64,000 nt of DNA from Scenedesmus sp. ARA3. Its lineage: Eukaryota > Chlorophyta > Chlorophyceae > Sphaeropleales > Scenedesmaceae. The position numbers and the translations under genes are program-made. The notes below the pieces were generated by a model that worked only from the letters and a program-made list of their open reading frames with translations, was not told where the DNA came from and searched no databases. Where the stretch lies: NCBI GenBank assembly GCA_004335835.1, contig RWJK01000985.1, positions 3,952 to 67,951 on the forward strand. Direction: 5' to 3'. Positions 1 to 12,388 of the stretch are shown one piece after another. Each line of letters begins with the position of its first letter. The stretch's first letter is position 1.

Positions 1-355
1 CACCTGTTCAGTGTGCTGACTGGCAGTGACCACTTTGCTTCCCGCTTACCCCCCCTGGAGCACCTGAAATTTGAGCTCGCTTGTCGCTTACCCCCCCTTC
101 AATCTATTAACTCGGTGTCTCAGTCTCAAATAAACCGCCCCCCCAAACTCAACAGTAGCAGTAACATATGGCGTGCCTGATGTAGCTTCAAGAGGTGCAC
201 AAGACGCTGGCTGTTGGAGCCTCAGACCAGCAGCAAGCACAGCAGGTGCGTGCAGACACAGCAACACAGCAGTAGACTGCAATGGAGCTTGCAGGAACAT
301 GGCTGCCAGCGCAGTCAACCGGCATGCAGTGCACGTTACATTCCTAGCTGCACAA

Positions 356-3300
356 ATGTCGGGCAAGGCACCTTCAAACCATGTCGTGCCAAGTGTGCAT
401 CATTTGGCATCCTCTCATCACCCCGTCACCTCCTGGCGGTCTGCACTGCAGCGGCGCAGCAGCGATGCCGCAGCTACTGCAGCAACAGCGGCGTCGGCAG
501 CTGCGCAGAGCAACATGAGCAGCAGCAGCCGTGATGCTGCTGATGTGCCAGAAGGCGTGAGCCCAGCAGCCTGGTCAGCGATGCTGCAGACAGCCAAGGA
601 GTTTGACATGCGCGGTGAGCTGTGTGGGAGGTGCAGCAGCAGTATGACTGAGCAAATAAGACAGCAGCATACAGCAAAAAGGACAGGTGGCACTGCTTGC
701 AAGCAGTGCAGCAGCTGAGCATGTGACAACAAGCAGCAATCACGTGCTGTGCTGGCCCAGACTGGACGTGTGACGCTCAACAGCCTCTGAACTGCCAATG
801 CCGCAGGTGTGTTTGACCCCGCGGTCAATAAGCTGCGCAGCAGCATGATGCAGCAGGTGAAGGTGTTCAAGGAGCAGCAGCAGCAGCAGCAACAGCAGCA
901 GGCAGTCAAGGCAGGCCAAGGAGCAGGCTTAGCAGCAGCACTGGCGAGCAAGGTGAACAAGCCATACACCAGCTGCTGTACAACGTTGCCGTTCATACCA
1001 CTGCACTAGCAAAACTCAGCAAGCCATCATGATTGCTACTGGCAGCTTGACGCTGCATGCAAATGTATCAAGAGTGCCTGGCGTTCATAACTGAGCTAGC
1101 AGCAGGTCCCAAAATGGTTACTGCTTGCAGGAAACCATGGCAGGGCCCAGCAGAAGTAGGACGTGTGCCGAACCTCTGCACTGCACCTCACTAATGCAAG
1201 CTTGCTTCTTTCTGGTTGTATTTGCAGCAGCCGATGGCAGCAGCATCAGCAGCAGCCTCTGCGCAGCAGCTGCAGGACACAAGCTCGCTCGCTGGCCGTT
1301 TGGGTGCAGCATGCCAGCAGGTGATTGCCTTGCTGCCTGTGCTGCGCAAGCTGCCTCACACAGCAGCATCTGTGGCATCAGTCAACTCCAGGGCTACAAA
1401 CAGAACAGGCTTGACCAACAGGACGCGCAGGGCAGGTACAGCAGCAAGCACGGCGGCGCGGCAGCGTCAACAACAACAGCAGGACCTGCAGCAGCAGCAG
1501 CCACAGCAGCAGCAGCAGCAGCAGGAGCTGCCAGCATTGTATGCAGTGCAGGAGCAGCGCAGCCCGCTTGGTCCTGCAAGCCAGCTGAGCCGCAGTGCAC
1601 TGCAGCAGCTAGAGCAGCAAGCAGGACATAGCATGCAATCTTGTGCAGAGGACGGCAGCAGCAGCGGCTGCAGCAGCAGCTGCAAGCCAGCTGTGTGTCC
1701 ACACCCTGATGCCGCAACAGCACTCAACCTAGGAGTGCTTGCATGGCAGCAGCAGTTGAGCAGCAGCAGCAGGTGCATTGCTGGAAGCACAGCAGGAGGA
1801 ATGAGCGCAGCGCAAGCGTCCAACCGCAGTGGCTGCACCAGCACCACCTGCAGTGGCCGCAGCGGCTGCTGCAGTCCGGCTGCGGCGCTGACGCAGCGCT
1901 CGGGCAACAAGCCGCTGCAGCAGCCGTGCCAGCAGTGCCTGAAGCAGGTGCAGGAGCAGGAGGGTGAAGGTACAGTGGCTGACGCTGACGTAGAAGGACG
2001 TATTTGTTCAGCACATGCACATTCAAACACCATCAACCAATGCTGGACCAGGAGACTCCCGCCAAATGTCGCCTGACGTGTAGCGCTATGAAAACAGCTG
2101 CTGCCAACCTCTCAACTGCCATGGCAAACACGCGGCATGGTTTGCCGTAGTGGCAGTGTCCTGCTGATGCACCGCATTGCAATGCTCCTGCTGCAGCGTT
2201 CCTGCAGCCTACTGACTCTGTTGCTTGCCGTTTGTTGTGCAGGGCTGCAGCAGAGCAAGCTGCAGCGGCGGCTGGCAGTGCGTCAGAAGCGTAGCAAGAG
2301 CCTCGCTGCCTGCGTGGCTGAGCTGACAGCAGCTGCCAGGCCCAGCACACCCACGGACCACGCAGCTGAGTCAGGTGGGCAGAGCTTGAGGTGCATGTGC
2401 ATGTAGGAGACGTGCGAATGCTGTGCGGTAGCGACTGCCTTGCACAGTAGTTGACTTTCAACAGTAGTATGCTGCAGGGTCACATGTACAGTTGAGCGGT
2501 TCCTGCAGCAATGCGATATGCGGCTAGCACAGCCTTGCAGGGGGCCAATCAACAAATGCTTTTTGAACGCAGCACAGGGCCTCTCACAGCACTCCACCAT
2601 CCCGCTGTATCTGCTGCTGCTTCTGCACCTCCAGCAGCTGTGCAGCAGCGGCTGTCGCCCGCTGCGTGTGAGGCGTTCCAGCAGTCTGTGGCAGCAGCAG
2701 TGGACAGCAACCTGCGACTGTACCGACAGCGGCTGCAGCAGGCGCAGCAGCAGCTGCTGCAGCGGGAGCTGGCTGGCGAGCAAACCCAACAACATGCCAT
2801 CGGCAGCAGCAGCAGTAGCCAGGTGCTAGCTGCAGCAGAGGGAGGTAGCAGCGGCAGCAAACAGCTTGAGGCTGCAGCTGCAGGTGTGACAGATTTCGTG
2901 GCAAGTAGTGCTGCAGGGAGCGACGAGGCTAGCAGGGGCAGTGCAGCGAGTGGGGCTGAGGGCCCGAGGGCTGCTGCTGCAGCAGTTGGTGTTGATGCTG
3001 CTGTGCTGACGATGCAGCAGCTGGTGGCGCTGCTGGCCAAGCGTGATGTGCAGCCTGAGCAGGAGGAAGGATGCACACCTGACAGGTGAGGGGTGCAAAG
3101 ACAGTGATTGGCGCCAACAGGCGGGTGCAATGGTGACTGCGATCAGCTGTTGCCGGTGTCAGCTTTACACAAGCAGTGCCTGTATGTGTCGTGCACCTGC
3201 TTGCACCATCAAAGCATATCGGCAATGCGCTCCGTCTCAACAGAAGGTAAAATCTCGAGGCTCCTTCTGCTGTCATTCCTGCCTGTGTACCAACCACTCC

Positions 3301-4351
3301 CTGCATCCCCCGCTCTCCTGCCATTGCGCATCTCACGCTCCCTCTGCCGCCACCGCAGTAAGCAGCAAGCAGCAGGCAAGCCTGCGCAGCCAGCCAGCGC
3401 CACCTCAACAGCAAGCCACAAGCTGGCAGCAGCACAGACCATGTCTCAGCTGCTGGAGGCTGCCAATGAGCACCTGCATGCTGCAGCCCTTGAGTTTGCA
3501 GACCCTGCTACTGCTGCAGCAGATGCTGGTGGCAGGGGCAGCATGAGGCTAGATCTAGGCAGGATTGCAGCTGTGCATCAAACGGGCAAGGCTTGGCAGC
3601 GCACTGCGCGGAGCAACCAAAGCAATGCAAGCAGCACCAGCAGCACCAGCAGAGGCAGCGGACAGCAGAGCGGCGCTGCCACCAACCGCAGCAACGGCGG
3701 CGGCACAAACCGGCTGCTGCTGCCGCTGCCGCAGCCCATTGCTCCAGGCGATGCCCCTTCATCCACTGCTGCTGCCGCCAGTCAGGCGCGCACAAGCTGT
3801 GCTGGATCTGCGGCTGCACCCCATGACACCCAGCAGTCCACCCAATCCACCGCAGCAGCAGCAGCAAGCAACAGCAGCGCTGCCAGGCTGCCGGCTGGCT
3901 TCAAGGCAGCACCGCCGTCACGCCTGGCAGCCCCATCAGCAGATGAGCTTGCTGCTGTGCCGCTGCCCAGCCTGCCTCCGCTGCTTGACCTGAGCCACGA
4001 GCCTGCCAAGGTGCTGCAGGCGCGGCTGGCGCGCGTGTGGGCGGTGCTGGCGGTGCCTGCTGAGCAGCAGATGGCCATGGTGCTGGGGTGAGTGCGCAGC
4101 TGTAGGGCCATTAACAAGGGATGTAGCTACATGTGGGTCCTGGCAATACATTGGATTGATGCATCTGTGCCTGCACCTGACAGCTGCCTAACATGTCCGG
4201 CAGATGCCATGGTGCTGCAAAACAGTGCCTAGCAGCAGCTAGCCGCGCTGTGGATGTTGAAAGCAGGCATGGGGCGGCGGACCCTGGCACGTTCCTAATC
4301 CTGGCGCTGTGCTTACCTTGGGATGCTCATACCTGCTGCTGATGCTGCTGC

Positions 4352-4389
<38 letters not shown>

Positions 4390-4817
4390 CTTGCAGGTAC
4401 ACCTCGCGTGCTGCTGCCTGCCACTTCGAGGCAGCCCTGTCAGCCTGGGAGACTGCTGCTGCTGCTGTGCTGCAGCGGGAGGGCATCCTGAGCCAGCTCG
4501 TGCAGCTCAAAGCCGCAATGCAGCAAGCTCGGCAGCAGCAGCAGCAGGATCCAGCAGAGCAGCATGCTTCAGTGCAGCTGCTGCTGCTGGGGCTGGATGT
4601 GCAGCAGGTGCACCAGCTGCTGTGGGCTTTCGTGGCAGCGACTGAGCAGGTGCAGATAGCTGCTGGCCTGCTGCTTAAGGCTACAGGGCAGGCGCTGATG
4701 GTAGGGCAGGAGCCTTACCCTCCTGCTGGTGCTGTGCTGTCAGCTGCGCAGCTGCAGCCAATTCTAGACGAGGCTTGGCAGCTGCTGGGAGAGATGCCGC
4801 CCAGTGTTAGGCTGTAG
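356..4817 (+). CDS. Gln/Ala/Ser-rich protein of unknown function (multi-exon)
   Basis: Not recognised. Coding-like blocks joined by plausible GT-AG introns lie near 356-614, 788-953, 1228-1970, 2243-2375, about 2513-3087, 3359-4090 and 4397-4817, with the stop at 4815-4817. The first ATG I can support is at 356, and an in-frame ATG at 302 is an alternative. The junction 614 to the second block keeps frame only if the acceptor is near 787 (after CTCAACAG), not the closer CAG at 808. The protein is dominated by Gln, Ala and Ser runs. Two less repetitive parts look helical: around 2660-2800 (Leu/Arg/Gln-rich, coiled-coil-like) and the C-terminal 140 residues (4397-4817), rich in Leu and Ala with few prolines. 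No catalytic motif was seen. The last intron ends in a (CTG)n run followed by GCTTGCAG. Exon limits are approximate; that a gene exists here is much more secure than its exact model. Confidence 0.6.
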
Positions 4818-6094
4818 CTGCACGCTTTGACAGCTTGTCGGTGCTGGCGCCTGCTAGTCTTGTGGAGCACTGAGAGCGGAAGGGGACTGCGGTGGTTCTG
4901 CAGCAGCTGCTGCTGCAGGATGCAGGCAGTGCGGTGCTGCACCAGCAGGCCGGATGGGAAGCCATGGTGATGGAAGGGCCATGGGCATCACGTGTAACAG
5001 CTCACGTGTGCACATTTGAAAGCACTGCTGCAGCATCAGGGATTTCCAAGCCATCTGCTGTGATGTTGGCAAGTAACTGGCCAATCGACATCTTCAAGAA
5101 GCAAGTCAGCAGCCGCTGTAGTGGCAACACCACATAGCATGGGTTCTGGCCTTACAGGTATTGAGCTATGGTGGCAGGGCGCAGGTGTTTGGGGACGACT
5201 TGAACTCCCACACCCATGTTGGCAGGAATAGATAAACCACCTGCATCAGCAGTTTCAAATAGGCCTGCCAGCAGCAGGGGGGTCCCACCAGCTGTGCGTA
5301 GTTGTTGCGTGTTGTCCACAAGCAGTTGCTGCGTTATAAACTTGGCTAAATTTGTTGTTTATTAGCACTGCGCATGACTGCCATCAGCACCAAGAAGCGC
5401 TGTGTCATGTCAAGAGTTCGCCTTGGTAGTTCGTCTGTAGCCAGAGCGGCACATGTCTGAAATAATACCAATAAAAACGCTAGCGTCAATAAACTCAGTA
5501 ATGCTGTCAAGCTTGACCTGCTGGTGCAAGTCTGCGAAGCAAATCACAACTCGTCAAGATCTGTTCGCCGGTACTGTCCATGACTATAGTTTGCAGTAAG
5601 TGCGTGCGTAGCCTGGTTTTAGGTATAATTTAACGCATCGTCTTTTATTGTGCTGTACAAACCAACATCCTACGCCAGGTAACCTGCGGGCGTCATTGGG
5701 TTGACATTTGAAAAGGCCCTGGAGCGCTTTGAGACCTTTGAATTAAACTTAGCAAGGGTCTAGGAGATTTTTACAGTCGTCTGAATGCTGAACATGGGCT
5801 TGATACCTGAATCGCATGGTCGGACTATACGGGAAGGGAACCTAGTCAGAAGGCTACGGTCGAGGAGGTAGGATTGCCAAACATACAGGCCTTGCTCGAC
5901 GCTCAAATGTCCACAGTCTCTCTTTCCACTACAATCAATCTTCACATAAGTGAAACATCAGCTGCCTCACTCAAATCTGCAGCAATAATTTCAACAGTCT
6001 AGCCCCTGACAGTTTCGTTCAGCTCCTGACAAGCTGCAACTACTGTGAAAGGTATTCATTAACCAAAAGCTGCAATCATCGTCGAGACATCGCT
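4818..6094. other. Intergenic region
   Basis: No gene seen. From about 5300 the sequence loses the CAG/CTG triplets that fill the rest of the window and becomes more AT-rich and non-repetitive (5330-6060). It holds the 3' flank of the first gene and presumably the promoter of the cysteine-rich gene starting at 6095. Confidence 0.5.
4993..4997 (+). terminator. Candidate poly(A) signal TGTAA
   Basis: TGTAA lies about 175 bases after the stop of the first gene. TGTAA is the usual chlorophyte polyadenylation signal; use of this copy is inferred from position only. Confidence 0.35.
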
Positions 6095-6777
6095 ATGGCC
6101 TGCACTCTCAGCTCATGCATGGCGCTGATGGCCCTTTGCCTGCTGTGCGCAGCCATGGTGAGTAGATACCGCACCAGTATGCATGGCGGGTTTTGCAAAG
6201 CATGGAACCAGTAGCTGCTGCAGCTGCCTTTTGCTTGTCGCATGTTGCTGGCGGATTGGCGGGCAGTCCGCCCCTTTTGCTTGCACGTGCTGCATCAAGC
6301 ATGCAATGTCTTATCAACACCCGAACAATAGGTTCAGCTACTATCCAGGCTACACCTTTGCTGGCAAGATACTGCCCTCGTTTTGCAACCCCCATGACGA
6401 ACCTGCTGTCTACCCGCCGTTCCCATGCGACTGCTCGCAGAACGCGCATGCAGCCTGCTGCACCAGCGGCCAGCCCACCTACAAGGGCAAGGAAGTCAAC
6501 TTTATCGGCCTGCCAACTTGCAGCGACGGCCCATGCTCGGGTCAAGGCTTTGACTACAGGGGAGCAGGCTCCAGCGAATCCCCCAACCCAGCGTCCTGCT
6601 GCGACACTGAGACCGAAAGTGCGTTTTTGTACAACCCGCAAGCAACCGTCAAGGGTGCCAGCTGGCCACCCATCGAGCAGTTCCCCAGCAAGTGGCCAGG
6701 CACTGGCAGGAAGTGCAACGCAGAGGCACCCCGCTACAGGTGTACCCTGGGAGGCCAGGTGGGTGCCGGCACGCTGC

Positions 6778-6809
<32 letters not shown>

Positions 6810-7200
6810 ATGGCTTGGTATATAGAGCTTTCTGTCAGCTGCACTGGCATATGCATGGCTGGCTGCGCAGTGCCGAACACAAGCTGTCCCTGGCCTGTCC
6901 TTGCAGTGTTGCTTGCTTGCATTGACTGGCAGCCTGCACAGCATCCCTGCTGCTGCTGTTACTGCACCCCGAGCCCTCTGTAGATTCCTCACCACAGCCT
7001 CTGACTGCATCCCGCTGCTGCTCCCTGCCTCCTGCTGTTTGCTGCTTGCAGGAGAAGAAGAACACCAGGCACCACCGCCACCTGCTGTCATGAGCGGGCG
7101 CCTAGCTGGCGCTTGCGTCACTTCGGTCAAACTTGGGCAACCCTGCGCGTGCACAAATCCTGAAGGGCTCATGGAATGCGACAACAATGTGCGCAGCTGA
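6095..7200 (+). CDS. Secreted cysteine-rich protein A
   Basis: Three exons are proposed. Exon 1 (6095-6157) encodes a hydrophobic Leu/Ala/Met-rich signal peptide of about 21 residues and ends at GTGAGT. The core exon ends at 6758 (CAG before GTGGGT); its 5' end, somewhere in 6280-6345, is uncertain. The last exon is probably 7069-7200, with an acceptor in AACACCAG that keeps phase 0. The core has paired and spaced cysteines including CDC, AACCTSGQP, PTCSDGPCSGQGF and SCCDTE. The last exon adds four more (ACVTS, QPCACTNPEG, MEC). An even cysteine pattern plus a signal peptide points to a disulfide-rich extracellular or vacuolar protein. The core is clearly paralogous to the minus-strand exon at 40816-41139. 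A rival last exon starting at 7052 would give a short basic tail instead. I know no named family for it. Confidence 0.65.
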
Positions 7201-10200
7201 AGCACACCGCAAGATGCTGCAGGTGCATAACGTGCAGCGCAAGATCAGATGCGCAGCTTCCAGCTGTTTGCTGCTGTTGCTGCAGCAGCCTGAGCTGACC
7301 CAGGTTGCTGTTGTCGGTTGTTGTGTTGTTTTGCATGTGGCTTTGTGCATGTTGCGTTGCAATACCTGCTGCTGCTGCCTCAACAGCAGCAGCAGGCCAT
7401 AAATTAAGCGGCACACCAACTGCCGCTCCGCATGACACATGCGCGCTTCTCAACCAGAGTGTTATTGTGTTACACATTATGTTACAATCATCCCCATGTG
7501 CTGCCCAGTCCCAGGAGTCAGCAGCAGCAGACATGCCATGCTGCTGCCTGCCCTCCCGGGGCGCTTCTGGTGCAGCATGCGGCATGTTGTTTTGATGTTG
7601 TTCATCAGCGGAACAGCTGCGCCAAGTGCAGCTGCCTGCCCTTCAACACACAGCTGGCTGTGTGCTGCACAGGAAAGGCACAAGTGTGTGTTTGATGCAG
7701 CCTTGGTTCTGCGTTTGACGCTGCCGGCTGTGTTGTTTCCGTGCTTGCTGTGGTGTTTCAGCTTACAGCCGCCGCATAAAAAATAATGTGCATGCGTGTT
7801 AGCTGTTGCAAGTCAGCATGCACGCGCCACGAAAGCTGCAGCAGCAGCCGTTGTGTTTGGCAAACGCCTGTGCGCACGCCTGGCGTGGCCTGGCAGAGCC
7901 AGCTAAAACAACTTGGTGGTGTGTTTTGTGCAGCGGTTGCAGGCTGTTTAGTCTGCACCCTTCTGCCGTGGGTTGGCCATGCATCCTTGTCGCACCTAGC
8001 TTCTATGTCAGTGCATAGCAATCCTTGCCAAAAGATGCTGCTATGTCAGCACATAGCGATCCTTGCTCAATGACAACACATGTGCTCTCAACACCAGCGC
8101 TGGACGGTCTGCCAGTGCTTAGCTGTCATGTTGTTGTTGCTTTCATCAACCATGCCAGTACCTGTTCACCCACCTACTTGTGGTATGGTTATGGCGTACG
8201 AATAAAACCAATACGGCAGTACGACGCAGCCTGTTGTGTGTTGCTGCGTCTGCGATAGTATTGGCAGCAGGGTGTGTGCCAAGCTGCTTGGCACAAAACC
8301 ACAAACCACGTGTTCGCAACCTTGCCCTGGCACATGGTATGGGGTTACCTGCATGCCTCGGCTTGTCTTTGGGGTCTGCAACTTGACAAAGAACATGCTT
8401 GTCATCACATAAGGTTGAATGCTGGCATGCGGCGAAGGTTGTCTCTGTATCAGCAGCTGCCAGAGGAGTGCTTGCGACACTCTGTGCGGGTGGATACGTT
8501 GTGCACGACTGACAAAGATGCAGTGCGCTGCCTTGCGCTGTTGCGCTCTCGGGGAAATAACGCCTGCAGAAAGGCACAGCAGCCATCGGAAGCGTGTTGT
8601 CTACGCTTTTTTTGTTTGTGGTATGAAGGTGTGTGGGCAGGGCCGGAGCATCTAGTGTGCCTGCAGAATGCTGCGAAGCATTGCAGCAACTGCGGCGTGG
8701 CTGTGGCTGTGCCCAGGTGTGGTGAACGCGTTTCAAAGGAATGACGATGATGCGGTGCATACACCAGCATGTACTACAGTAGTGTGTGACTGCTGGGTTG
8801 TGGTGTGGCGGCCGACGTGAGCAATCAACAGCTGCGTTATGCAGTTGATCCAGCGGTGCTTGCATGACCGACTAGCTACAGACCTTGTAGTGGGGTTCAG
8901 GGCTTATGCATAAAGTTCAACTCGCATAAACCCTGCAAGCAGGCAATACACACAGCCATGCATGAGCAGGTGTGCCCCACCTTGTGTGCCCCACCTTGTA
9001 AGCTGGTGCTGCTCCTTCGCAGCTTCTGGTCTTTGTTTATGTGATAGCCTGCCCCCTGGCAGCTTTGGTTTTGGCAGAATGTGGCACTGTGTGGTGGCGG
9101 CGGCTTGCTGCTCGCGCTGAGATGCGCAACGAGCATGCCCTGGTTGGTTGGCGGCTGGCATGCTCAAAGGCTTTGTCGCATTGCATGCGGCAGTTTAGAG
9201 CATGCCTGATTAGAATCATAAGCTCTGCACTGCCAGGCAGGAGCCAAAACATCTTTTGCGCGACATTTGATACTGACAGAACTGCTGAAGATACTTACAG
9301 CTAGCCAGTGTGCCGAGGTGGTGTCAGTTGAGACAGCTATGCCAAATGAGTGGGTGCAGCATGCTGCAGCGGCTTGCACAGACACGTGCACTGCTGCATG
9401 TGCATGTGCTAGCAGCGCTGCTTGTAGTCAAGCACGTGTGTTGGCCCAACACTCGGAGGGCCCACACATTGGGCTTGTTCAGGCAGTTCTGCGGCTATTG
9501 ACTCACATTGGATCAGCCGTGCATGCGTGGAGAGCGGTATTTGCAACATTCGGGCGTTTGACGCGTGTTGCTGGGGTTGTTTGTCCTTCAGCACCGCAAT
9601 GCTGCTCTTCATGGCCAGCAGCGACTGCATATGCGTGTAACAAAGGGAAACACCACAAGCACAGTGTCTCAAGGATTGCAGTATGCTTTATTGAGTGTTG
9701 GAAGGATCTCACCAACAAAGGACGCCTCTGCTTCTCACTGGCTGGCAGACCACGCCTCAGCGCACAGTACATGTGCTGCGTGCCATTCACTGTAAACCAT
9801 GCCAGGTGTGAGCAGAGTCAAGAGTTATAAAAGCACGCAAAAGCAGAGTGAGGCGCATTTGGCCAGCTGCATCCTGCAGCTCCAATGATTGGATCACTGC
9901 CTACCATGCCACACAGAACATCAGGAGCAAAACGTTTGATCAGTGACCCAACCTGTGCGGCGGCAGAAGCTGACACACCCCGTAACCATGGGGATCAAAT
10001 GTGGCAGGTATACCTTTGCGTGCGTGTCAAAACAGACTGCAGTTGCAGCGGCATTGCAGCAGCGTCACAGCCTAGCAGCAAGTCATGCAAGCTCCCCCTA
10101 CGGCCTGCGCATCTGCCGGGGTGCCCTCCTGGCAGACACCCACACCTAGAGCCCATCAGTACTGCTATGCATCTATCTACAGGTCCAGATCACCACGCAC

Positions 10201-11197
10201 TCAACACAGCTCCAAGTCGTCCTAGCAGCTGCTGGGCACTGCACCCACACCAGCAGCATGCATAGCAGATAGAATTGATACCTTTTGTAATTGATCTTTG
10301 AGCCTAAAACTAGTCAATCAGCCACCACATAGCGTGGTTATATGACCACACATGAACAGCATTGGCTGCCCTGTACACACAGCGACCAGCATATGTACGT
10401 GATTGGATACAGCTACAAGCAGCAGCAAGCCTGGCCCTTACATCTCCCCCTTCATATATCCCTATTCACATGCAGCACCCTCCCTAGCTACGCTGGCCAT
10501 CCACCACAACCTGATGCTCCAAGGTTCACACGATCCCTGAACCGGACTATGCACGCGCCTCACATCTGCTGCACTGCCACAGCTGACTCGCAAAAGCGAC
10601 GGGAGGTACGCAGCATGCACACATAATCGACGTGTCCCCTGTCTCTGCACATAGCTTGCCAGCCCTGCTCGACAAACCGCTGCGCAGTCGGAAGCTCGCG
10701 CCAGCACAGCCGCTGCGTGGCCAACAGCCCCGGCAGCCGCTGCGTGGCCTACAGCCCCGACAAAGATATTCAGCAGCAGATGCCCCCAGAGGGGGAGCAA
10801 AACACACACACATCACATCACATTCACACGTATTCTTACAATGCACAGTATGCATTATGTTGATTCAGCACAAGCTGGCGGCCGACATGTTGCAACGGTT
10901 GCCATGCTGCCAGGACGGAAAAGAAACAGAGTCCTACCACACAGCCGGGAGCTACACAAAATGCACAGGACCAAGCAATCATGCTGCTGCCAGGGCAGTG
11001 GTGGTGCTGTCAAGGGCAATAAAATGACCATGATGATGTATTGGGCACCCTGCTACACTGCTTGCAGCCACTGCATGCCACTGCATACCAGGGCATGCCA
11101 CTGCTGCCACGATTTGGCAACAACACAATGGCATTGGGCACCCTGCTACACTGCTGGCAGCCACCGCTGCCTCTGCATGCCACTGCATGCAGCCACA
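7201..11197. other. Intergenic region and probable 3' UTRs
   Basis: About 4 kb with no supportable gene. Open frames occur on both strands but lack splice context or compositional structure. The right end (about 10.8-11.2 kb) should contain the 3' UTR of the minus-strand protease gene. A short imperfect repeat (GGGCACCCTGCTACACTGCT at about 11043 and again at about 11137) lies there. GTGTGCCCCACCTT is directly repeated near 8970-8998. Confidence 0.5.
10836..10840 (-). terminator. Candidate poly(A) signal (TGTAA on minus strand)
   Basis: TTACA on the plus strand, so TGTAA on the minus strand, about 360 bases past the stop codon of the protease gene. Assigned by position only. Confidence 0.35.
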
Positions 11198-12388
11198 TCA
11201 CTGAGAGACTGCGCCCCCAGCCCCGCCTGAACCAGAGCCACCAGCAGCAGCAGCAGCGACCGCAGCCACACTCCCCCCACCGACCCCCGTAACACCACTG
11301 CTGCCAGCCGCCGCCGCTGCCGCTGCTGCTACTACTGCTTGCCGCTCCTTGGCTGCCGCCTGCGCCTCTGCCAGCACCACCTGCACAGCTCCCAACACCT
11401 CTGCATACTCCCCTGAGCCCTTCAGCGCACCCACCAGCTTCACACCAGCCTCATATATGTACCCGGTATCAAAAACAGCACGCGCCAGATGCTTTGAAAT
11501 TATCACAGCATCCTGAGGCCCCTGCCACCCCCGCAGATCTTCGAAAAAGCCGCCCAGGAATTTGAAAACGCCCACACACGGCCAGGAGACCGCCTCGACC
11601 CACACTGCAATCCCCGGCGCTGCTGCGCCCACGCTGCTGCTGCTGCTGCCGTCGATGCCGCCGCCGCCGCTGCTGCACGCTGCTGCTGCTGCTGCAGATG
11701 CGTACGAGCCCGTGAGCAGGAACGCGCAGCGGTCCTTCGCAAACGAGTCCGGCTGCAGCACCATCAGCGCCAAATGCTTGCGCATCGCTTCCACCATGCG
11801 CACATTTGCGCCGCCTTGATCTTGGGCCGCAGGGTGGGAGTGCAGCGACTTGCACAGAGCAGTGCCAGCAGCGCGAATCACGACCTCACTGACCTTACAG
11901 CAGTTCCAGGATAGCAGGCCAGCCAGCGCCAGCGTGCCCGGAGAGGGCGCAGCCGCAACACATGCGAGCCCGCGCAGCAGTGGCGGCTGCAGCAGCGCCT
12001 TATACGCCTGCTGCGGCAGCGTCAGCGGCTGCCCCAGCTGCACCACTGCTGCCGCTGCTGCTGCCGCTGCGCTTGCGGTGCTGCCTGCAGCTGCCGCGTC
12101 TGCGGCATTTGCGCTGCTTGCAGCTGACCGCAGGTACGGGTTGCGTAGCGGCGGCAGCAGCACATCATTGACGCCCGCCTCACTGCTTTGCGGCTGCACA
12201 GGCAGGGGCAGCGGCCTGCCGTCGGCCTCTGCTGCCAGCTGCGGCAGGTTTGTGGCATGCCTCACGAGCTCAGCCAGCAGCTCATAGAGGGGTGCTACAT
12301 CTTCCAGCAGCATCTCCTCGTCGGGCTCTGCTGCTGCCACGAATGCTGCCAGGATGTCCGCAACGTCCGGCACCACCTGCAGCACCTG
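11198..12388 (-). other. C-terminal exon of the USP9X-like protease
   Basis: This open exon of nearly 400 codons ends the protein at 11198. It is helical, with Ala/Gly/Ser-rich tracts in the middle and at the end. The acceptor is one of two nearby CAGs (exon start 12388 or 12379), both in phase with the preceding exon ending at 13408. USP9X-type proteases carry a long helical C-terminal extension after the catalytic domain, which fits. Confidence 0.75.

Noticed and set aside
809..1009. Poly-Gln run as evidence of a disease-type or special repeat protein
   Set aside because: CAG runs are everywhere in this window in all frames and both strands, so a single tract carries little functional meaning.
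6108..7205. 365-codon open frame on the minus strand
   Set aside because: Antisense to the three-exon cysteine-rich gene A. It crosses that gene's introns and has no splice or compositional sign of coding.
8146..8865. 239-codon open frame on the minus strand in the 7.2-11.2 kb gap
   Set aside because: Random-looking residues, no start context, no neighbours or introns, and comparable open frames overlap it on the other strand.
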